Assembly (NCBI GenBank): GCA_001599595.1
Contig: BCHH01000004.1
Location: 1,009,997 to 1,073,996, forward strand
Direction of reading: 5' to 3'
Source of the DNA: Beverwykella pulmonaria
Lineage: Eukaryota; Ascomycota; Dothideomycetes; Pleosporales; Melanommataceae
Length of the DNA stretch: 64,000 bases
The notes below the pieces were generated by a model. The model made no database searches. It worked only from the letters and a program-made list of their open reading frames with translations, and was not told the DNA's origin. Positions 45,789 through 55,658 of the stretch are shown piece by piece; position 1 is the first letter of the stretch; the number at the start of each line of letters is the position of its first letter. Made by a program: the position numbers and the translations under genes.

Positions 45789-46949
45789 ATGGTCCAAACA
45801 ACCCTCTCAAACTGGACATTGCAGGGGAACAAATCAACCTCCTCGAACAACCCCATCGAACCCAATGCCTCCAAGTCCAATCCATCTACCAACCCCCAAA
45901 CTCCGTCCAACTCCAAATCCCACTCCTCCACCAACAACCCTAGAGACACCCCCTCAAAGCCCACACCGACAGGCAACTCGCGCTTCCACAACACGGACCT
46001 GCGCGCCATCTGCCACGAGACAAAAGAAAAACTCCCGCGCATCCTTACCCAGCTCCCCAACCTCAACATCTCAGCCTCTTACTTCCACCACCTCTCTTCT
46101 TGGGAACTGCGCGCGCTCCAACCCGAAAACTGCCCGGGCTTTACGCTCCCAAATGGGGATCAGGACGCTGGTCAGAAGGGAACGAGGATCAGGGTGTATG
46201 ATCAGGATTCGTTTGATGCAGCGCTGGATATGCAGCCAGGGACTACGGTATCGTCAATTTTACCTACCCAGCCATCAGTAGGAGGAGCAGGATCAGACCC
46301 GGATACAGCAATGGGCAACACCTCCTCCCACTCTCCTCCTACGAAGCCCGTAGCAGTCCTCAACCTGGCCTCTGAGCGGCACCCAGGCGGCGGCTGGGAA
46401 AACGGCACGCTCGCACAGGAAGAAGCCCTTTGCTACCGGTCCTCTCTATACCTCTCTCTCCACTGGTCCTACTACCCCATCCCCTTACTGGGCGCCATAT
46501 ACACGCCCACCGTCCTTCTCATCCGGGACGCGCTATCCCGAGGGCACAATTTACTGTCCCTATCAACTGCCGCAGTAGATCTACCAGTCACGTCTGTGAT
46601 AACAGTCGCCGCCCTCCGGCGGCCAGAGCTGGATGAAGAAGGCTACTTCGCCCGGAATCGGGACCGCTCCACAACCAAGAAGAAGATCCGGGGGATATTG
46701 AGGATTGCAGTGTTGCACGGGCATAGGAGGATTGTGCTTGGCGCACTTGGATGCGGGGCGTTTGGGAATCCGCCGGAGGAGGTAGCGCAGTGCTTTGTTG
46801 AGGTGTTTGAGGAAGATGAGTTTCAGGGAGGTTGGTGGGAGGATGTAGTGTTTGCAGTTCTGGACAATGCGAAGGGGAATAGAGGAGGGAAGAACGGGGT
46901 GGGCAATTATGGCATCTTTTATCGGGCACTGAATGGGATGGTGGTCTAA
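45789..46949 (+). CDS. Microbial-type poly(ADP-ribose) glycohydrolase (PARG) domain protein
   Basis: A single exon of 386 residues, starting at MVQTTLSNW inside a longer frame; the 72 upstream codons are pyrimidine-rich leader. Residues about 60-250 match the microbial PARG family (DUF2263/TIGR02452 type): VLNLASERHPGGGWENGTLA, then QEEALCYRSSLYLSL. The PARG signature GGG-x(6-8)-QEE is intact (seven residues between), with both catalytic glutamates. VITVAALRRPEL and IVLGALGCGAFGNPPEEVA are the later macro-domain motifs. The enzyme should remove ADP-ribose polymers or related adducts. The N-terminal 60 residues are Ser/Asn/Pro-rich and disordered. QTTLSNW near the N-terminus resembles part of a PCNA-interacting box. 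Confidence 0.88.
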   Translation: MVQTTLSNWTLQGNKSTSSNNPIEPNASKSNPSTNPQTPSNSKSHSSTNNPRDTPSKPTPTGNSRFHNTDLRAICHETKEKLPRILTQLPNLNISASYFHHLSSWELRALQPENCPGFTLPNGDQDAGQKGTRIRVYDQDSFDAALDMQPGTTVSSILPTQPSVGGAGSDPDTAMGNTSSHSPPTKPVAVLNLASERHPGGGWENGTLAQEEALCYRSSLYLSLHWSYYPIPLLGAIYTPTVLLIRDALSRGHNLLSLSTAAVDLPVTSVITVAALRRPELDEEGYFARNRDRSTTKKKIRGILRIAVLHGHRRIVLGALGCGAFGNPPEEVAQCFVEVFEEDEFQGGWWEDVVFAVLDNAKGNRGGKNGVGNYGIFYRALNGMVV

Positions 46950-47158
46950 TAGATAAAAAGACGGCACGATGAGTGGGCTAGATTCAATGTGATATGATAA
47001 TAGGAGGTACTGACAGGGCTCATTTGGCCCTCGGATATCTCAAAGTGCTATAGGTGCTTGGAAGGTATAATAAACAGTACAAGATGAACCAATGTAATGG
47101 TGTGGGGATATCCAACCCATACACCTCATGATGAACTCTTGTCTACAACTCTTTTCTC

Positions 47159-49788
47159 TCATGATGAGAAGGTTTTACTTCGCCCAGGACCCTCCTTTTG
47201 ACTCCTCGCAAGACCTTTCGGCGCATCCGTTAACTTTGCATATGGATTGAAGTTTGGATCTTTCTTCTTCTTCTCCTTCTTGTCCCTCTTTTTCTTCCCG
47301 CCATGCGCCACATCTCGGTCCGCACCACCAGCGTTGAGCACAGATGGCGCAGTCGTGTAGTCAAACGCGGGTTCCTCTTCCTTATCTGAATCACCCGAAA
47401 CACGGGAAGCGCTCTTTTTCTTCTGCCCTTTCTTCCGCGACTTTCTCTTGGAGGAAACCGGTTTCTTGCCGAGAGCATCTTCACCGTCGTCTAAGCCGAT
47501 TTCATCGGCCTCAATTTCATCAAGGTCTATCATGGCTGGATTTTGTGCCGTTGCTGCCACAAGCTCTGGTTGTTCTTCAGTGACTTCCGCAAGGGTCCTT
47601 TTCCGTCCTCCGCCAAGCTGTTTGACCACGAAGATGTCGGTTCGTTGGTCTTCGGGCACCCTATCCTTTTTGGGGACGAATGTATGTTCTAGTCTCTCTG
47701 CTTTCGGGGCGTCCTCATGTGCACCGAATCCAGCGTTGTTGGCAAATATTTCTGCTGTAAGTGGCGGCAGAGGAAGTGCAAGATTGATGTCGACAATATG
47801 CGCAGGACGCCGTTGCTCCATCGTTCCTCCTCGCAATAGCGGACCCCAAAACTTGGACACAGGAGCACGGAGTGGAGGCGTGTCAAGCTTGGCAAGAAGT
47901 GGCGCCGAATTGATGACGGGTGTTGGATGGACAACAGTCGCCGGCGCGCTCGCGGTCCCAGCCTGTATCTTCTCTGAAAACTTCAGGTCCGATATCTTCT
48001 TGATTGTCTCATTCAAGTCAGGCCCTTCCTCCGTCATTGCTTTGGTGATAACTGCGACCAGCTCATCTGCACGAAGTCGTAGGATTGGTGATACATGCTG
48101 CGTGACATTGAATAGTGCGGCTTTGTCTTGGGGCAGCATTCGTGCGATAGAAAATACTGCATGGTTCGGCATTATAAAGAGCGGGCTCTCGTCTTCCTCT
48201 CGGCCTACAGTGTCTCTCCACATATGCACGGCTCGGAAAACCGAAAATTGCTGTGCTGTGAATTGGACAGGGGTACGCAGAATGAGTTTGTACCAACCTG
48301 CCGAACCGAGACCCAGTTCGGTGTCGTAAACAGGGTGTTCGTAGCGCTGCAGAGCAGTCTCACGCGACTTGTTCAGCACATCGAGGATTTTGTTCTTCTC
48401 GGGATCTGAGAAATCTGATTTGTCGATAAGCTCATTCCGCATGTTATCGAAGATGTAAAGAAGGAAATGAGTATCCGCTCTTGCGTATGTGAAGAGCTCA
48501 TCGGATAACGGGCTTCAAGGAGGTCAGTGCACAGTTTCTGAGGTCCAATGGACTATCGACTTACCGTACTCGCCAATCCGCCATTTGATACTGCTTCTGT
48601 GCCTTGAATTGAACAAACTTTTCGAGGAGGAATGCCAAACTGGCACCCGGGTACCCTAAAGTGCGTGCGGCATGAAAGGTATCGAAGAGTCCGACAATAT
48701 AGAGACCCAAGTCTCGTTGAAGCCATATTATATCCATGTACGCGCCATGTAAAACCTGATAGGGTTAGATTTCAAGACACAATGAAGCAACTTCTCTCAC
48801 CTTGAGAATACTCGGATCCGCGAAGACTTCATTCAAACACTCAAGTCTCCGTCGCCAAGGTTTCAATGTGTCCACTATCCAGTCCTTGTTCCGCGTACTG
48901 ATCTGCATTAAAGAAACAATTCCAATATAGGACCGATTATCATGATGCTCTAGATCTATTGCAATCTCCTTGGCTGTTTTGAGCTCTGCTAGCATGGCGG
49001 CTAGCGCTTCTGGAGTATCGACAAATGTTGCGGTGGTAGACTCAAAGGGTGTAGATGGCTGCGGCTCAAATTGTTTGTACATATTCGCTGGATACTCGTA
49101 AGATTCGATTTCAGTCTGGTAAGGATGCGGGTATCTGTTGCAGGATTAACGATCAAGGCTATAAGATTGTGAGAAACAGCATACTGTTCTCGCCCATTGC
49201 TATCCTTGAACGCCTTTAAACATTCTTCCATGGGGATTCGCGCGTGCGGTTTGGACGACATCAGCGGTCGAAAGCCGCCAGTCTCGTTGTTCTTTGGAAC
49301 ATCTTGAAAAGAAAGCTGAGGCTTCGGAATATGCTTCGAAGCACCCGTAGTCGGACGTGGCTTTATCGTGCCAGCAGCGGCAGCCTGTGTGGTTGTGAGC
49401 TGCGAACGCGTGAAAAAAGAATAGCGCAAGATTATACCTGATCCCCACTCGGGCCCAATCGTTTGACCACACCAGTGTACTCATCAAGACTTGTATCGGC
49501 CTTCTCAAGCAAGCTGTCGATAACATCAACGACCCCCTTCCAATTGCCGTCTATGGCCTCGGCGTCGGGTAGCTTGGGACCTACAGCGTCCGAGCTCGCC
49601 GCAGCGTTTTCGAGAAGACGCTGCGCAAGGTGGAGTAGTCGGGCATTCTGTGCGTCGAGAGTAGTGCCCACTTCTGGGTTGAGTGAGCGCTGGAATGGTA
49701 TGTCGGCACCGCTGATGCGCGTAGCAGAGCGTGTGGTCGAAATAAGGGCGGCCGAAATCGTGTCTTGTAGTGCCTTGAAGGATTCCAT
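47159..49788 (-). CDS. RRP6: Exosome-associated 3'-5' exoribonuclease Rrp6
   Basis: Five exons (49788-49438, 49384-49185, 49134-48801, 48755-48565, 48512-47159) give 809 residues with consistent phases. It is the DEDD-type nuclease of the nuclear exosome, acting in rRNA, snoRNA and mRNA surveillance. Exon 1 is the PMC2NT domain that binds the Rrp47-type cofactor ([20 protein letters not shown]). The nuclease core has Exo[10 protein letters not shown] (Asp about 244, Glu about 246), [15 protein letters not shown], and Exo[17 protein letters not shown] with the DEDDy tyrosine. The HRDC domain follows ([20 protein letters not shown], then [14 protein letters not shown]). The C-tail is Lys-rich with [12 protein letters not shown], as in Rrp6 tails that bind RNA and the nuclear import machinery. 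An in-frame ATG 18 bases upstream is possible. It diverges from MDM35. Confidence 0.95.
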
Positions 49789-50068
49789 GGTGGAGTTATA
49801 GACCAAATGCTACCATAGCATAGGTCTCTAAATAATTGTCAGTAGTGCGCTTCGTCCAGAAGCTGTCGATGTGCGAGCGAAAAGAGCTCCGAGAATGAGC
49901 CTTCGAGAGGTTTAGGGAAAGAATTCGATCTTACCCTGTCTTGGTCTGCTTATCGATAAGCGCTTTAGTCAGCAGATCACGACCTTCACATTCGCCTCCA
50001 AGTTCGCCGCTGCCTACTTTTCTGAATATCTCCCAAGTTTGAAAGGCTTCATCCCAAGTTCGCACATC
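49789..50068. other. RRP6-MDM35 bidirectional promoter
   Basis: This 280-base spacer lies between the two start codons. It includes a GCTTATCGATAAGC palindrome around 49952-49963 (CTTATCGATAAG). No TATA box seen. Confidence 0.5.
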
Positions 50069-50540
50069 ATGTCAGCATCATTAGCATCAGAGTGCAACGA
50101 AGTCAAAGAGTGTGTATACTACCTTTGATGAACACATAAATTCTAATACTTTACAGGCGATATGACAACTGCTTTCTGAAATGGTACAGCGAGAGTGAGT
50201 GTCCTACCATCTTCTCACAAATATATGCTAATGGTATTCAAGAGTTTCTTCGCGGCACTGCTACCTCGGATGAATGCGATCCTTTATTCAAGCAATACGA
50301 GAAATGTCTATCGGTAAGATTTCACATTCAACGAGAAGCGATGTAGTAATTTGGAATCTGATACGGCAAAAGAAAGCTCTGAAATCCAGAGGGATCGATA
50401 GCATGCTCAAAGAAGCGCGAGAAGACAACCGAGAGAATGATGCAGGGCATATGCGACCTGTAAAAATCCCCCAGCATTTTTCATTAACCTTCACTGACAA
50501 GGTCCTAGAAACGGTGATAGGAGCTACGTCGAAACTCTGA
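50069..50540 (+). CDS. MDM35: Mdm35 (TRIAP1/p53CSV family) twin CX9C protein
   Basis: Four exons (50069-50109, 50157-50194, 50243-50313, 50373-50540) give 105 residues; exon 2 is only 38 bases. Mdm35 is an intermembrane-space protein that binds Ups1/PRELI proteins to shuttle phosphatidic acid and related lipids between mitochondrial membranes. Both CX9C motifs are exact: CNEVKERYDNC and CDPLFKQYEKC, the substrates of the Mia40 disulfide relay. LKWYSEKFLRGTATSDE and RGIDSMLKEAREDNRENDA are the family's conserved helices. The last 27 residues after HMRP (PQHFSLTFTDKVLETVIG) are longer than in most members, so a further intron or a different end is possible. Every exon junction agrees with phase. 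Confidence 0.9.
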
Positions 50541-51265
50541 TATCTCTCATCTTGCATATTGATTTATTCTGTTGTACGTTTTGATTTCTGTCACCTTCGT
50601 TTTCTTGCTACGGTGTCTTCGAGAAGTGTAGCTAAATCTGCGATCAGGGCGGTTCGGACTGACAATTACAGCGCATTTGGACTATGTACAATCAGCCCCA
50701 GGATTAGCATCTGTGTATATACTGTACCCTACTCATGTGTACTACTAAAAAATTGTCTTCTATTCAGTTTCCGGGCTAAATCATCTGAGGCACTAGCTAA
50801 AGCTCTGGCTACCTCGCGCATGACACTATCTTCTCGATATCATTTAAAGTTACACTCTCTGGATTGCCTCGCCTACGCCCTCTATTTTTTGAGCCTTCTG
50901 ATGAAGGTTGCATCATCAGCCAGCTCTTCCGCACCGTCTCTAATAGGTTGGACTTGCCGACAACTTTTGCTGGTCAGGTACTAGCGTCGGATTAGGTGAG
51001 GTTCTCTTCCCTCTGTTGGAGCACAGGCAATCCCATGACATCGCTGTCGTCAATGTGTAAGCATAGGTGATCGGACGCGAGGAAGGAAAGCTGAGTAACC
51101 TGCTGAGGGGAGATCATTGGGCCCAAGGCGAGTGGGATTTTTGGCGCTCAATGGCAGCACATTGACAAGGCCGGGAATGCTGGGTGGGAACAGTGCAACT
51201 TTTGATAACTCTATCTGTATCGGGGTTGAGATTTCGTTCCTATGTTACAAGTTTGGTAGAAAGTA
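50541..51265. other. Spacer with possible decayed P-loop coding trace
   Basis: The 141-codon plus frame at 50559-50984 has no motif. On the minus strand at about 50980-50800 one frame reads VVGKSNLLETVRKSW and later GNPESVTLNDIEKIVSCAR, then a stop. G-x-x-GKS-type P-loops followed by LLE occur in dynamin-like GTPases, so this may be an eroded fragment of one, but the glycine spacing is not intact. Confidence 0.25.
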
Positions 51266-52295
51266 TCAGCTCGTTTCCCGTTCTGCTTCCAGCGTGTTCT
51301 GTTCTGCCCTTAACGTCTCCTGTTCTGCTTCCTGCTTCTCCAGGAACCTTAGTATAGTCCAGTCGAAAATGTTGTCATACTCGAAGTGCTTGCGGCAGAA
51401 TAAACCGCGAAACAGGCGCCGTAAATGTCTATAGTCGAGTTCATTTTCCGAGCGGATGAGCTCAAAATACGTCTTGAACTCAACAGGAACGCCATGGAAG
51501 AGACTGCGCTTCTCTGCTTGCCGCTTCTTGTTGAGGATCACCTTCTCCCTTTCCTTAGACTTACACCTTAAGCTCTGCCAGGGAAGTGAACCTTTAAGGA
51601 AGTATAAGAGAACATATCCAAGAGATTCCATGTCATCGCGAGGCGATTGCTCTGCAATAATTCATCAGACAGGTCTTGTATGCATTGCGTTGCACCTACC
51701 CTTTCCCAGATGTGCGTTAATGCTGGCGTATCGCAGCGTGCCAACCACGGGGTAAGTGCGTCTGCCCGGATCCTCCACCTCTTTAGCCAGACCAATATCC
51801 GTCGTGTAGACTGTGTTGCCTTGCGTGCCGACACCCATGAGCAGATTGTCCGGCTTGATGTCTCTGTGGATGTACCCTTTCAAATGAATATACTGGAAGC
51901 GAGTGATGAGCTGGTCCGCAAGCAACAGCACAGTCTTGAGGGAGAATTCCCGGCCGCAATAGTTGAAGAGGTCCTCCAGGCTTGGGCCCAAGAGCTCAAA
52001 TGCCATCACCCTGAATTCGCATTCGGAGCCGTACCAGTATACTCGAGGGATGCCCTTGCCGCCATCAAGTTCTTTGTAGATTTCGACCTCATTTACAAGT
52101 TGCGAAGGACTAACTTGGTGGTACTCGAGTTTGAGAGCAACTTCGTCGCCGGTTTCAAGGGCATGGCCTGCATCAATCAGTCGTTGTCATAAATGGTATA
52201 TAGGACATGCACTTACCTTGGTAGACTTCGCCGTACGAGCCGCCACCTAGTCGAAAGTCCAGCTGATATTTGTCTTGCACGATGAGGGGCTTCAT
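51266..52295 (-). CDS. Casein-kinase-1-like serine/threonine protein kinase
   Basis: Three exons (52295-52217, 52167-51700, 51651-51266) give 310 residues in phase. It has a Gly loop LGGGSYGEVYQ, the ATP-binding Lys in EVALKLEYH, the catalytic loop YIHRDIKPDNLL, and TDIGLAKEVED where most kinases have DFG. The CK1-specific part follows as GTLRYASINAHLGKEQ (in place of APE), then SPRDDMESLGYVLLYFLKGS and LPWQ. The HRD Asp and the metal-binding Asp are kept, so it is probably active. The last 25 residues (EKQEAEQETLRAEQNTLEA) form a short coiled coil. It is shorter and more divergent than housekeeping Hrr25/Yck kinases and lies 199 bases from a divergent DUF7924-like gene in an accessory stretch. 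It may be a member of an expanded, lineage-specific CK1 group. Confidence 0.85.
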
Positions 52296-52494
52296 GGGGA
52301 GAAACAAAGGAGCACAGACAATCCCAAATGCGCGCGACTGGATACGACAAGCTTGGGGAGAGAAATAAGAATCGTAGGCGCGTGCTGCTACATGGCTAGT
52401 CTATGAGTCATCCATCCTTTGCGATTCTGCGACGCGTACAGAAGTTCCCAATGCTGATATCTATGCAACCCTCCCTCCACACGGTTCAGGACCA
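52296..52494. promoter_or_regulatory. Short shared promoter of the kinase and DUF7924-like genes
   Basis: Only 199 bases separate the two start codons, so any core promoter must be shared or overlapping. No TATA box is seen. The two genes are likely to be co-expressed. Confidence 0.5.
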
Positions 52495-53891
52495 GTGATG
52501 CCTTCAAAACAAGAGCTGAGGTCTCAAAATCGAAAAAGAAAACGAGCAGTCCAAGTAGTCCCGATAGTAGAACTAGAATCACAACCACAACAACCGCCTT
52601 CCAAACGCCAAAAGCTGCCATGTCCATCGTGGAGTAAGACCCCTTCAGAGTTCTGGGACAAGCTTTCCCGGGTGCCGCTGTGTCGTCGTGCGCTTCGAGA
52701 GTTCAACAGACGGGCAGTTCAACCCATTGCCCCCAAACCACGCTCAGAGCGTGGCGTTGAGGACAGTCTAGTCAAACAGCTCAAGCGCTTTGCTCGGCGT
52801 GGTGGCCCAGACCTTCGCAGTATCCGAGGAGTTAGTTCGGTCTGGTTTACACAGTAGAGAAGGTATGCTGATTTTCACAGTACCCAGAGCAGGAACAAGA
52901 CAGAAAGGCCCCGAAGCGTGCTCGATCTGGCCAATCCAGTCGATCCAGCGCCCTAAATTCGAACACGAAGCCGACCACATATTCTTCCAAAGGTGCTGCC
53001 TTCGAACAGGAACTTATCGACAATGGCATCTATCCATACAACAGGGGTTACAAGCCGAATAATTGGGAGGAAATACAGGGGCGATTAGCCCAGCCACGGC
53101 CGTCTCTGTCGCCTTCTCAATTCTCTGACGAGGCTTTCGACGCGTTTCAGTTGAAAAATGAAGAAGCCATGACCGAAGCGGAAGTCATGAGCCAAGTATT
53201 CCCAATGATCGCAGGCAAGACCAATATCCCATCGGGCTACCATCAGGTGTTCAACAACCTTGAGCCACTGGGCGACCACATCTCCAATGCACAACCAGAC
53301 TACTACAATGGCTCTCGCCCGGCGGAAATCCGTCACAAAGTGCGCAATGATCTTGAGCAGTACATCATCCCTTCGAGCCAGCGACACCGGCAAGCCCTCC
53401 CCAATTTTTTCACTGAAGCGAAAGGCCCGGACGGAAAGGCGTCAGAAGCCAAGCGCCAGATCACGCAGGACCTTGCGGTCGGCGCCCGGGGAATGCTCAA
53501 GATGCAGTCCTATGGGCTGGACGAGCCTGTGTTTGATAACAAGGCCCATACGCTCGGATCGACCTACCACAGCGGGACGGGGACGCTGCAGCTGTACGCG
53601 ATGCATCCGACCGAGCCAGGAGCTGTGGACAGCCGGCCCGAGTACCATACAACCAAGATTAATGGTTACGATTTGACCGGCAATCTGGACACTCATCGCC
53701 AAGGCATCGCAGCATTCCGCAACCTGCGAGACTTGGCGAAAGAAAGGAGAGATGAGTTCATTGCGTGTGCAAATGAGAGAGCGGATAACGACGATGAGCC
53801 TGAAATCGCTTCAGCCGACGCTTACCTGACGTCTTTCACGTCAGCTTGTTGTCGTTGTCGCTTTTCCTCTTCGCTGAGTTGTTTGAAGTAG
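52495..53891 (+). CDS. DUF7924-like fungal protein, possible PD-(D/E)XK nuclease fold
   Basis: Two exons (52495-52830 and 52881-53891) encode 448 residues. The N-terminus is basic (QNRKRKR ... PPSKRQK) with probable nuclear signals, then PSWSKTPSEFWDKLSRVPLC and RRALREFNRR, the opening I associate with this Ascomycota-only family. The globular part (residues about 200-400) includes QPDYYNGSRP, LPNFFTEAKGPDGKASEAK, then QITQDLAVGARGML, LGSTYHSGTGTLQLYAMHPT and INGYDLTGNLDTHRQGI. An Asp followed some 45 residues later by E-A-K inside two strands fits the PD-(D/E)XK nuclease pattern, but that is inference from pattern only. The last 25 residues overlap an antisense frame that itself looks coding, so the true C-terminus is uncertain. 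Confidence 0.75.
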
Positions 53892-54380
53892 TAGTCATCA
53901 CCCTTCCTGCCAACGGTTGCGGTTCCGACCCCGAGCATAAATTCTTCAAGGCTCGATAGAGAGTTCACCGATGCCCCGGGATGAGTTGCTACATAACTTC
54001 TCTAGTTAGCTGGACCTGGCACTGAATTGGGGAAAATGCACAACATACAGCATCCAACGACGACCCATTCTGGTTTGGTTACCTTTCACGCCTTTGGAAG
54101 GCTCATACTGTCCTTGTTTCTCCTTAACTTTGGTTTCATCAACATTTGATATTCCCGCGATACTACGCTCGAGAAAATCTCACTCGCGCTCGGATATTTC
54201 CATGCCATGATATAGAATGGTCCCCGGAGGAGCCATCTTGAATGGACCGAAGGAGAAACCCGCGAAGTTCTGGTCGGGACGAAAAGTAGCGATTCTGTAA
54301 AAGTGAACAGTATCTGTTGAAGAATGGAAATAAGCGTAGATGCACAACTCTATGCGCAATGGAAGAAGAAGCAGAGACAC
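53839..54380 (-). CDS. Possible small hypothetical gene antisense to the DUF7924-like tail (splicing unresolved)
   Basis: Three protein-like pieces lie in order on the minus strand. The first reads FRPDQNFAGFSFGPFKMAPP and GTILYHGMEISERE (54310-54180). The second reads NVDETKVKEKQGQYEPSKGV and NQTRMGRRWML (about 54150-54044). The third reads SLSSLEEFMLGVGTATVGRK, GDDYYFKQLSEEEKRQRQQA and DVKDVR with a stop (about 53975-53839). A GTATGT donor follows MGRRWML, and CTAAC plus TAG acceptors follow it, but no single choice of borders keeps phase through all three. It might be a real small gene with an odd intron or a decayed one. Its last 50 bases lie inside the plus-strand gene. Confidence 0.35.
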
Positions 54381-54399
54381 TTAAAGGCGAGGACGGCAT

Positions 54400-55658
54400 T
54401 TATTTGCCTTGAAGAAAAGCGTAAGCCTCACATGGATGCGTTGAGAAGATGCAAATATATGTCCCATCGAACAAGACGAGGCATTGCTGATGCAGCATGG
54501 CGTGTGCCTCTCACGGTGAGCCTTGAGGGTCCCGAAACTGGGACCCCAAAGCGTTCGTGTAAACTTGACAACTTTCACTCATGGCCGATGCTTGTTCCAG
54601 GGATGATCCATAATCGGGACTCTGAGCGTGACTGAGCGAACCTTGAGCGACTTGAGGCGCACATGATTCAAGGCTGATTGAGACTGAGCACGACTGAGCA
54701 AGCCGTGAGCAAGCCGTGAGCAGTGGCGGTGCAAACGTGAGCAGTGTTGAGCCGCGATTGAGCCGAGTGAATGTACGGAGAGTGTAGATTTGACCCGACC
54801 ATAGCGAACTCGGCGTGATGCGGGAAAATAGCGTGTCGCTTGAAAAGGCCTATTGGATACTGTGGAACCAATGCTGTTCTTGCTTCTTTGCTAGATATGT
54901 GGCGTACTTGGTCAGTAGATATTGGCGGACTTGATCCACTTGCGCAAGCAGTGCAGAGAGCTACGAAGGGCATAATTTGGGTATGACGTTTTAAACTTGA
55001 TAACATAAATATATAGTCAATGGTGACGTACATAGTAGTGTACTGCACTGATTATGCTGCCCTCTTGCCTCTTAACACGGTATTCAGTCGCGTTGCTCGC
55101 TCGCGTTGGAGATGGCTGCTGGCGGTCGGATTCGCAAGCTCAACCTTCAAACCTCTCACTCATCACTCCAGCAGTATCGGTCATCGGTCATCTTGTATGC
55201 CACCATACCTGAGTCTTACGTACCTATTCCATGTGCAAATCCAGAGGCGTTGAAATACGAAGTGTGTTCAAATAGCACGTATGGGTCACCGAATGGCAAG
55301 GAGGCTAACGTTTGTCTTGAAGCTCTTCCCTCGTCGACATTACAAGAGCCACGTCACTAGTTCAGGCGTCTCTCTGGACCTAAAACTGTAGTCGGCCTTC
55401 CACTTATGCATCTTTCTTTTCAATACACACGTCATACGAACAAAGCTGCAACGTGCCAAGTATGGCAGAATTCCTAAGCCCGTCTGAATCCGGATAGTAC
55501 CTAGGTATGTCTCGCGACTATCTCTCATCCATGAGCCTATGTATATTTACCTTTGTTCTAGAATTGTCCCATACGTCTCCGTCTAAACACAAGGTGTTCC
55601 ATATGCTTCCTTCACATCGTGGTTTTTTCTCATTCTACTCGATATACCCGGTCAACTG
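54400..55658. other. Spacer with a TGAGC pentamer array
   Basis: No gene recognised. The pentamer array is listed separately. A 84-codon reading at 55106-55360 plus is without motifs. Confidence 0.4.
54623..54763 (+). repeat. Degenerate TGAGC pentamer array
   Basis: TGAGC occurs ten times in 141 bases with irregular spacing of 5 to 40 bases, often as ACTGAGC or CGTGAGCA. One unit, AAGCCGTGAGC, is repeated exactly in tandem. Chance expectation is well below one copy. No ORF crosses it. Confidence 0.7.
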
